Part shown: one piece after another, positions 58,107 through 64,000 of the stretch | Layout of the letters: every line of letters begins with the position of its first letter | Position numbering within the stretch: the stretch's first letter is position 1 | Source: WRHT01 sp031550525 | GTDB taxonomy: Bacteria > Desulfobacterota > Desulfovibrionia > Desulfovibrionales > Desulfovibrionaceae | DNA length: 64,000 nucleotides | Assembly: GCA_031550525.1 (NCBI GenBank) | Contig: JAVBON010000002.1 | Coordinates: 1-64,000, forward strand | Direction: 5' to 3' | Translations under genes and position numbers: made by a program | The notes under the pieces: generated by a model | What the model was told of the DNA's origin: nothing | The model's database searches: none | Seen by the model: the letters and a program-made list of their open reading frames with translations, nothing else

Positions 58107-60065
58107 TTGAATCAGTTTTACAGAAACATGGCTATGTGGGGTCTGGTAATCCTGCTTGTGGTAGCCTTATTCAATATGTTCAACCAGCCTACCGGCGGGC
58201 AAGATCAGCTCAGCTACAGCGACCTGATGAGCTCTGTGCAGCAGGGCCGCGTATCCGAAGTAGTAATTCAGGGCCAGAACATCACCGGCAAGCTGGACGG
58301 CGGCAAGACATTCCGCACCTTTGCCCCGCGCGACACCAACATGGTGGACAAGTTCATGCAGAACAACGTGAACATAAAAGCGGAACCCATGGAAGAATCG
58401 CCATGGTACATGACCTTGCTTTTATCCTGGCTGCCCATGCTGCTGCTTATAGGCGTGTGGATTTTCTTCATGCGCCAGATGCAGGGCGGCAGCGGCAAGG
58501 CAATGTCTTTCGGGCGCAGCCGCGCCCGCATGGTTACGGCTGAACAAGGCCGCGTAACCTTTGCCGATGTTGCAGGCGTGGATGAGGCCAAGGAAGAACT
58601 TACCGAAGTGGTGGATTTTCTCTCCAACCCCAAAAAATTTACCCGCCTTGGCGGGCGCATCCCCAAAGGCGTTTTGCTGGTAGGCTCGCCCGGAACGGGT
58701 AAAACCCTGCTGGCCAAAGCTGTTGCTGGCGAAGCCGGTGTGCCTTTCTTCTCCATATCCGGCTCTGATTTTGTGGAAATGTTCGTGGGTGTTGGCGCGT
58801 CGCGCGTGCGCGATTTGTTCGCCCAAGGCAAAAAAAACGCCCCCTGCCTGATTTTTATTGACGAAATAGATGCCGTGGGCCGCCAGCGCGGCGCCGGCCT
58901 GGGCGGCGGGCACGACGAGCGCGAGCAGACCCTTAACCAGTTGCTGGTGGAAATGGATGGCTTTGAGGCCAACGAAGGCGTTATTCTTATAGCCGCCACC
59001 AACCGCCCCGACGTGCTGGACCCCGCCCTGCTGCGCCCCGGCCGTTTCGACCGGCAGGTAGTTGTGCCAACGCCCGACGTGCGCGGCCGCAAACGCATAC
59101 TTGAAGTGCATTCCCGCCGTACCCCGCTGGCCGCAGATGTGGACCTTGACCGCATAGCCAAGGGCACCCCCGGCATGAGCGGCGCCGACCTTGAAAACCT
59201 GGTAAACGAGGCTGCCCTGCTGGCCGCCAAAGCCAATAAAGACTTCCTTAACATGAACGATTTTGAGGAAGCCAAAGACAAGCTGATTATGGGCAAGGCC
59301 CGCCGCACCATGGTGCTTTCGGACGCGGAAAAGAAAAACACCGCCTACCACGAGGCCGGACACGCCCTTGTTTCCAAATTCACGCCGGAAAGCAACCCGG
59401 TGCATAAAATTACCATTATTCCGCGCGGGCGCGCCTTGGGCTTTACCGCCTACGTGCCGGACGAGGACCAGTACACCGTAACCCGCACCGCGCTGGAAAG
59501 CCGCATTGCCATGGCTTTGGGCGGCCGCGCCGCCGAAATTATCATTTCCGGCAAGTATACCTCCGGGGCCATGCAGGATATTCAGGTGGCCACCAAAACA
59601 GCCCGCCAAATGGTGTGCGAGTTGGGCATGAGCGACAAAATAGGCCCCGTGGCCATAGGCGAAAGCAATAACGAGGTCTTTATCGGCCGCGAGTGGGTTT
59701 CTTCCAAAAACCACAGCGAAGAAACATCCCGCATGGTGGATGCCGAGGTAAAGCGCATAATTGACGAAGGCATGGTCAAGGCCATGGATATTCTTAAAGA
59801 GCAGATCGAAGTGCTGCACAAGGCTGCAGCCGCCCTGCTGGAATACGAAACCATCAGCGGCGAAGACCTTGATGCATTGATCAAAGGCGAGCCAATGCCC
59901 ATTGAAAAACAGAGCAAGGCCGAAAACAGCGGCACAGGCAACACTGCCGCGCCTGGCGCGGGCAATGCCGGACCTTCCGCCGCCGAAAAGCATGACCCGC
60001 AAGACGCGCAAAGCGCCTCGCGCCCTGAAAGCCCAAAATCCGGCGACGACTTCAGGCTGGACTAA
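58107..60065 (+). CDS. ftsH: ATP-dependent zinc metalloprotease FtsH
   Basis: A 652-residue membrane protease. Two N-terminal transmembrane segments flank a small periplasmic domain (residues 5-25 and 103-121). The AAA domain has Walker A GSPGTGKT (193-200), Walker B LIFIDEIDAVGRQ, the second region of homology around ATNRPDVLDPALLRPGRFDR, and the protease motif HEAGH (415-419). The start codon is TTG at 58107, with GGAGG eight bases upstream. It degrades membrane and regulatory proteins as a hexamer. folP follows 14 bases later, the usual pairing. Confidence 0.97.
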   Translation: MNQFYRNMAMWGLVILLVVALFNMFNQPTGGQDQLSYSDLMSSVQQGRVSEVVIQGQNITGKLDGGKTFRTFAPRDTNMVDKFMQNNVNIKAEPMEESPWYMTLLLSWLPMLLLIGVWIFFMRQMQGGSGKAMSFGRSRARMVTAEQGRVTFADVAGVDEAKEELTEVVDFLSNPKKFTRLGGRIPKGVLLVGSPGTGKTLLAKAVAGEAGVPFFSISGSDFVEMFVGVGASRVRDLFAQGKKNAPCLIFIDEIDAVGRQRGAGLGGGHDEREQTLNQLLVEMDGFEANEGVILIAATNRPDVLDPALLRPGRFDRQVVVPTPDVRGRKRILEVHSRRTPLAADVDLDRIAKGTPGMSGADLENLVNEAALLAAKANKDFLNMNDFEEAKDKLIMGKARRTMVLSDAEKKNTAYHEAGHALVSKFTPESNPVHKITIIPRGRALGFTAYVPDEDQYTVTRTALESRIAMALGGRAAEIIISGKYTSGAMQDIQVATKTARQMVCELGMSDKIGPVAIGESNNEVFIGREWVSSKNHSEETSRMVDAEVKRIIDEGMVKAMDILKEQIEVLHKAAAALLEYETISGEDLDALIKGEPMPIEKQSKAENSGTGNTAAPGAGNAGPSAAEKHDPQDAQSASRPESPKSGDDFRLD

Positions 60066-60079
60066 CGGAACCGGCCATT

Positions 60080-60985
60080 ATGCCAGAGCAAGAATGGACT
60101 ATACGGGGAGAAAGGGCTGTTGCCCTTTCTCCCTTTTTGCTGGCCGGAATTGTAAACATCACCCCCGACTCCTTTTCCGACGGCGGCCTCTACCTGAATT
60201 GCGGCAAGGCCGTTAAACATTGTTTGGACCTATGGCACGAGGGCGCGGGTATTTTGGACCTGGGCGCGGAATCCACCCGCCCTGGCGCTGAGTTTGTGGG
60301 AGGAGACACCGAGGCGGAACGCCTGTTGCCCGTGCTGCGCGACCTGCGCGAAATAAAATCCGCCGCCCAAAACGGCGCCATGCCCTCCTTGAAAATTGCC
60401 CGCCCGCTCCCTGAAACGCCTTTTCCGCCGCTCTCAGCCGATACTTGGCGCGCCTCAACCGCAAGGTTAGCCTTGGAAGAAGGCGCGGATATAATAAACG
60501 ACATTTCCGGCGGAGTTTTTGATCCGCAAATGGGCGAAGTGCTGGCGCATTATCGCCCAGGCTATATTTTGGGGCACTGCCCCCAGCCGCCGCGCTCCAT
60601 GCAAAAATCCCCCGCCTATGCCGATGTGACCGAAGAGCTTTACGCCTATTTCGCTACCCGCCTCGAGGCGCTGGAACGCGCGGGCCTGCCCGCCGCCAAT
60701 GTATTGCTTGACCCCGGAATAGGCTTTGGCAAAAACCTTGAGCACAACCTCGCGCTGCTGCGTAAAATAGAACGCCTGCAAAGCCTTGGCCGCCCACTAT
60801 GCCTGGGCGTATCGCGCAAAAGCCTGTTTACCGATTTGCTTGGCCCATGTGATACGGAAGAGCGCGACGCGGCCACGGGAATTGTAAGCGCCGTTATGGC
60901 CGGGCGCGGGGTATATGTACACCGCGTGCACCAGGTAAAAAAAGTCGCCCGCGCCCTCAAGCTGGCCGCCGCCTTACGCGGCTAG
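60080..60985 (+). CDS. folP: Dihydropteroate synthase
   Basis: A 301-residue TIM-barrel enzyme that joins p-aminobenzoate to dihydropterin pyrophosphate in folate synthesis. Motifs are LLAGIVNITPDSFSDGG, DLGAESTRPGAEFV, DIINDISGG, ILGHCPQPPRSM, NVLLDPGIGFGKN and a terminal KKVARALK. An insertion around residues 95-120 (KIARPLPETPFPP) lengthens it slightly. Located directly behind ftsH as in many bacteria, so the two form an operon. Confidence 0.95.
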   Translation: MPEQEWTIRGERAVALSPFLLAGIVNITPDSFSDGGLYLNCGKAVKHCLDLWHEGAGILDLGAESTRPGAEFVGGDTEAERLLPVLRDLREIKSAAQNGAMPSLKIARPLPETPFPPLSADTWRASTARLALEEGADIINDISGGVFDPQMGEVLAHYRPGYILGHCPQPPRSMQKSPAYADVTEELYAYFATRLEALERAGLPAANVLLDPGIGFGKNLEHNLALLRKIERLQSLGRPLCLGVSRKSLFTDLLGPCDTEERDAATGIVSAVMAGRGVYVHRVHQVKKVARALKLAAALRG

Positions 60986-61235
60986 CAAATATATGGCCGT
61001 ATGCGAGATGTTGAGAGTTATTGAGGCGGGCCGCGCCTTGCCTCCGCAGGCTCAATAACAATATGTTTTGCAGTTAATCTTGCGCCGCAGCGCCTTATGC
61101 CCTGTTTGCCCTGCCGATTACGTCTTGCGGCAATTGTAGCTATCGTTTATATAAAACCGGTAGGCGCAAGTTCGGCTTGCATTTGCGCTGCTGTGTACGA
61201 CTGCTTGCATGCTCGGAAGGCATGGATATAATTAT

Positions 61236-62132
61236 ATGATTAAGCCGTCAGGCTCGACTTTTTTTCACTGCCGCGCAGTGTGCGTTTTGTTGCAGCTAAC
61301 GCTGTTTTGCGCCGGGGCATTCTTTTTCTGGTGCATGCAGTGGCAAAACGCCGCAATGGCAGAAACGCCGCGTCCACAAGGCAACGCCATAACCCTTGGC
61401 GGTGCCTTGCGCGCCCAGGCCGTAACCGGGGCGCAGCCAGCCCGCGCGGCCAACACGGCGGAGCAGGCAGAGCAAACTTACGACAGTTGGAGCATTTTTC
61501 ACCGCGATTCCAACTGTACCGCCAATATTTACTACCCCCAGCTAAACAACATAACGGTTGACAGCGAGTTGTACTTTTGGGCCGACAAGCGCCTGCGCTC
61601 CTTTATCGCCGGTGTGGGCCTGCTGAACGGCCCCGGCAGCCAGCGGCACGGCTCAAGCAGCCAACGGTACAGCCTTGGCATAGATTATAGTCTGTTTTCC
61701 CCCTCCGCCAACTACATAAGCGTTATATTCAAAATCAGCACGGACATGGGCGGAGACCGCCCGGATGAAGGCATAGCCACCTTTACATACGATTTGCACA
61801 GCGGCCGCCTGTTAAGCCTGCCCGATATTTTTGCCGACAATGCAGGGCTGCTGGATTTTTTTTCGGATTATTCCCGCGAGATCCTCGTTGCCAAACTGGG
61901 CACTGCCGATGAGGCCCTAATAATTCGCGGTACCGCGCCCAGACTTGCCAATTTTGAGTTTTTCGCCCTCACCCAGGCAGGGCTGGATATTTACTTCCCA
62001 CCCTACCAGGTTGCCAACTCCAACTGGGGAGAGCAAAAAGTGAGCGTGCCGCTAAAACTTCTGGCTCCCTATCAGCCCAGACAAGAAATTTGGGGCCGCA
62101 AAGGGCCAAGTTTTCCTCTCACTCCGCAATAG
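61236..62132 (+). CDS. Exported RsiV/DUF3298-like protein
   Basis: A 298-residue protein. A hydrophobic segment near the N terminus (VCVLLQLTLFCAGAFFFWCM) is a signal peptide or membrane anchor. The mature domain begins about residue 75 (YYPQLNNITVDSELYFWADK, SVIFKISTDMGGDRPDEGIA, TFTYDLHSGRLLSLPDIFAD, GLDIYFPPYQVA) and is the DUF3298/RsiV type, an extracytoplasmic domain seen in anti-sigma and lysozyme-binding proteins. The start is uncertain (ATG 61209 or 61236). It overlaps nothing and lies 12 bases before the next gene. Confidence 0.75.
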   Translation: MIKPSGSTFFHCRAVCVLLQLTLFCAGAFFFWCMQWQNAAMAETPRPQGNAITLGGALRAQAVTGAQPARAANTAEQAEQTYDSWSIFHRDSNCTANIYYPQLNNITVDSELYFWADKRLRSFIAGVGLLNGPGSQRHGSSSQRYSLGIDYSLFSPSANYISVIFKISTDMGGDRPDEGIATFTYDLHSGRLLSLPDIFADNAGLLDFFSDYSREILVAKLGTADEALIIRGTAPRLANFEFFALTQAGLDIYFPPYQVANSNWGEQKVSVPLKLLAPYQPRQEIWGRKGPSFPLTPQ

Positions 62133-62144
62133 CCAAGGTGCATA

Positions 62145-63281
62145 ATGATTTATAGCCTTATCAGATTACGCCTCAGCAGCCTTGCGCAGGCAGGCCCATC
62201 CGGCCCGCTGGCGGGGCTGGTCCTCCTGCTCTGCTGCCTTGCCCTGCCCGGCGGGCAGGCCCAGGCCATGGGCACGGCCCCGCTGCCCTATGCGGTAGGG
62301 GTACGCTCCCTTTCCGTAAACACCCCCAACAACGCTCAATTGGGCGTGGTGGTATGGTACCCGTCGGGGCGCTCCAACCAGGCCAGCTATGAAACACGCT
62401 TCGGGCGCTGGATTATGCGGGCCGAAAAAAATGCCGCGCCCGCCCGCTTGCAAGCTCCGGTAATTTTAATATCGCACGACATGGTAAGCAGCAGCCTGGC
62501 CATGCACGAGCTGGCTACCTGCCTGGCCGGATCCGGTTTTGTAGTGGTGGCCCCCACCCACACCGGCGACAGCGTTGAAAACGCCAGCGCTCTATATTCC
62601 GCCGCCCTGCTCTATTACCGGCCCATACAACTGCACCAGGCCCTTTTTGCCGTATCCAGAGACCCAGCCTTTAAAGGCATGCTCGATTTGCAACGCATAG
62701 GGCTTTTAGGCGCGGGCGCGGGCGCTCTTACATGCATGCAACTGTGCGGGGTGGATATAGACCCCTCCGGCTACACTGCGTACTGCGAGGCTGAAAATGA
62801 CACGGCCCTCTGCTCCAGTCTGGCCGTAAACCGCTTTGCCCGCTTAAACCAAGATATGCGCGAAATACGCGCAAAGCACGGCAACAACGCCTTTGTGGCG
62901 CCGCTAGCCAACGTAAAGGCCGTTGGGCTGCTCACACCCGGCTGGCTCTGCCTTGCCCGCCGCCAAACCATGGCCGGACTGCGCGTGCCCGTGGCCGCCC
63001 TTTTTGCAGCGGAAGAGCGCCTGTACGCCCCCGTGCGCAACGGCGAAGATGTGCTGCGCCACTTCCCCAGCCCTCTGTACGATTCGATGAATTACCAGAT
63101 ACTCGAAGGGGTGGACCACTATTCGCTGGCTTCGCAATGCCCGCCTGAAATGGCCCGGCAAACGCCGGAATCATGCGGCGCCATACGCGATGAGGATAGA
63201 GAAAAACTGGCCGACATACGCAACAGCTACTTTTCATCCTTCTTTCTGGCCGCGCTGGGCATGCCCACAGCAAGGCAGTAA
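62145..63281 (+). CDS. Exported alpha/beta hydrolase (dienelactone hydrolase-like)
   Basis: A 378-residue protein with a signal peptide (LVLLLCCLALPGGQAQA) and an alpha/beta hydrolase core: GVVVWYPSGR, VILISHDMVSSSLAMHELAT, VVVAPTHTGDSVE and a late His in EGVDHYSLASQ. The nucleophile elbow, normally GxSxG, reads LLGAGAGALTC, with Ala replacing Ser. If this reading is right the protein lacks the usual catalytic serine. It may be a non-enzymatic relative or use another residue. It follows the DUF3298-like gene and is probably in the same operon. Confidence 0.75.
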   Translation: MIYSLIRLRLSSLAQAGPSGPLAGLVLLLCCLALPGGQAQAMGTAPLPYAVGVRSLSVNTPNNAQLGVVVWYPSGRSNQASYETRFGRWIMRAEKNAAPARLQAPVILISHDMVSSSLAMHELATCLAGSGFVVVAPTHTGDSVENASALYSAALLYYRPIQLHQALFAVSRDPAFKGMLDLQRIGLLGAGAGALTCMQLCGVDIDPSGYTAYCEAENDTALCSSLAVNRFARLNQDMREIRAKHGNNAFVAPLANVKAVGLLTPGWLCLARRQTMAGLRVPVAALFAAEERLYAPVRNGEDVLRHFPSPLYDSMNYQILEGVDHYSLASQCPPEMARQTPESCGAIRDEDREKLADIRNSYFSSFFLAALGMPTARQ

Positions 63282-63328
63282 GAACACGTCCGGCCTAGCC
63301 ACTCTTGCCAACACTCTGCCAAGCAAAA

Positions 63329-63366
63329 CATAAGCCCCTGCATTTGTGTAAAAACAGGGGCTTATG
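63329..63366. terminator. Terminator after the hydrolase gene
   Basis: A 12-bp perfect stem CATAAGCCCCTG with CAGGGGCTTATG around a 14-base A/T-rich loop, 48 bases after the stop. Confidence 0.8.
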
Positions 63367-63397
63367 CTTGCTCAATCAGCGCGGTTTACAAAAACTA

Positions 63398-63593
63398 GAG
63401 CATTTTGACTTTTTATATATATTTTTAAAAACGTAAAATACGTTACTCTAAAAATGCATAAAGGCTAGAGCACTCTTTTATCGTACACGCAAAGCCTAAG
63501 CGGCTTTGCTAAAGGCACGCCGCGCTGCTCGCTTGCGGGCGTACCCTTCGGGGGCAACACAAGCATTTTAACTTTTTCAAAGTTAAAATGCTC
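63398..63593. mobile_element. TA-flanked MITE-like element, family B, copy 2 (inverted)
   Basis: 196 bp, reverse complement of the element at 52904-53102 with the core GCAAAGCCGCTTAGGCTTTG in common. TA flanks both ends (63396-63397, 63594-63595). On the minus strand it contributes the TAG stop (63593-63595) of the small membrane protein gene. The two copies differ mainly in the AT-rich half. Confidence 0.85.
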
Positions 63594-63778
63594 TAATCGT
63601 AATTACTTTTATTACTCTTGTTTATTTTATTGATTTTATAAATGGAATAACCAGCCAAGGCAAAAGACAAGCCTGTAAAAAAAAGATCGCCCGGCGTCCT
63701 CTTTCCTTCCACAATATTGGAAATTCCAGCCAAAGCAGCCGCGCCGCACAGCAATAAAACGACCTGCCATTTTCTCAT
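63593..63778 (-). CDS. Small membrane protein of unknown function
   Basis: A 61-residue protein with two hydrophobic segments (VVLLLCGAAALAGISNIVEG and LFFTGLSFALAGYSIY) and a hydrophilic end, KINKINKSNKSNYD. The terminal codons are A-rich and repetitive, close to the inserted family B element, which supplies the stop. No family recognised. ATG is preceded by GAGGTTGTT. Confidence 0.55.
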   Translation of the reverse strand: MRKWQVVLLLCGAAALAGISNIVEGKRTPGDLFFTGLSFALAGYSIYKINKINKSNKSNYD

Positions 63779-63832
63779 AACAACCTCATATTACGCAATT
63801 TAGCAACGTGGGCGGTTTTACCGCGCCGGAGC

Positions 63833-64000
63833 TTAACCCAACAAATCCAATATCTGCCCCGGCACATCCACAATAACCCGCGCGCCATTTTCCAACAGTT
63901 CGCTACGCGGCCGGAAGCCCCAGCTTACGCCAACGGCGCGCATACCCGCCCTGTTAGCCGTAAGCATATCAGTTTTTGTGTCTCCAACAAACAAAACCTG
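63833..64000 (-). CDS. Phosphoglycolate phosphatase-like HAD hydrolase, partial
   Basis: Partial gene whose start lies beyond the window. The visible 55 codons read QVLFVGDTKTDMLTANRAGM followed by RAVGVSWGFRPRSELLENGA, the motif IV and C-terminal part of Gph-type HAD phosphatases (GDTxxDxxxAxxAG). The stop TAA is at 63833-63835. These enzymes remove 2-phosphoglycolate made during DNA repair. Confidence 0.8.
   Translation of the reverse strand, partial: QVLFVGDTKTDMLTANRAGMRAVGVSWGFRPRSELLENGARVIVDVPGQILDLLG

Noticed and set aside
58422..60011. 529-codon minus frame opposite ftsH
   Set aside because: Shadow of a highly conserved GC-rich gene; the product is Gly/Ala/His-rich without domain features.

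Overview
The window reads as chromosomal DNA of a Gram-negative, probably anaerobic bacterium. The best guess is a Desulfovibrionaceae-type member of the Desulfobacterota, but no taxonomic marker gene lies in the window. Signs are abundant lipoproteins with signal peptidase II boxes, a selenocysteine tRNA, a phenylacetate-CoA ligase, and compact GC-rich coding DNA that throws long shadow ORFs on the opposite strand.

Layout. 1-5.6 kb: an operon of lipoproteins around an LpoB-like gene, then a LEA-type and a DcrB-like lipoprotein. 5.8-10.6 kb: housekeeping genes (trmI, paaK, purD) separated by repeats. 10.8-32.3 kb, minus strand: a phage-derived block with a two-gene replication module (initiator-like protein, DnaB) followed by a complete contractile-tail module (terminator, sheath, tube, frameshifted chaperone, tape measure, baseplate, spike, four fibres). 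No capsid, portal, terminase, integrase or lysis gene is visible, so it is a tailocin candidate or a decayed prophage. It carries two plus-strand cargo genes. 33-34.3 kb: mutT and a YcxB-like membrane protein. 34.6-41.7 kb: a self-contained sugar PTS locus (HPr, EI, galactitol-type IIC/IIB/IIA, class II aldolase) with a divergent DeoR regulator and HAD phosphatase. 41.9-45.7 kb: a three-gene operon of uncharacterised coiled-coil proteins. 46.2-51.7 kb: a probable island remnant beside tRNA-Arg(TCT), with a relaxase fragment, a TraK-like gene and a TrlF-type PHP/ATPase. 52-64 kb: chromosomal genes (histidinol-phosphatase-like, YtcJ amidohydrolase, TenA-like, NYN protein, tRNA-Sec, ftsH, folP, exported proteins, end of a phosphoglycolate phosphatase-like gene).

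The strongest unexplained signal is small mobile elements. At least six short palindromic elements in two families (about 147 and 197 bp) are flanked by TA, begin with G and end with C. Five of them sit exactly on the TA of a neighbouring gene's stop codon, so that TA plus the first G of the element spells TAG. An empty copy of one target site survives in a duplicated stretch of the same window and shows the TA duplication directly. Other notable signals are a -1 frameshift heptamer in the tail chaperone gene, a multi-hairpin repeat whose two copies differ by compensatory stem changes, a 36-bp minisatellite next to trmI, and the coiled-coil operon with an FG/SG-rich tail.
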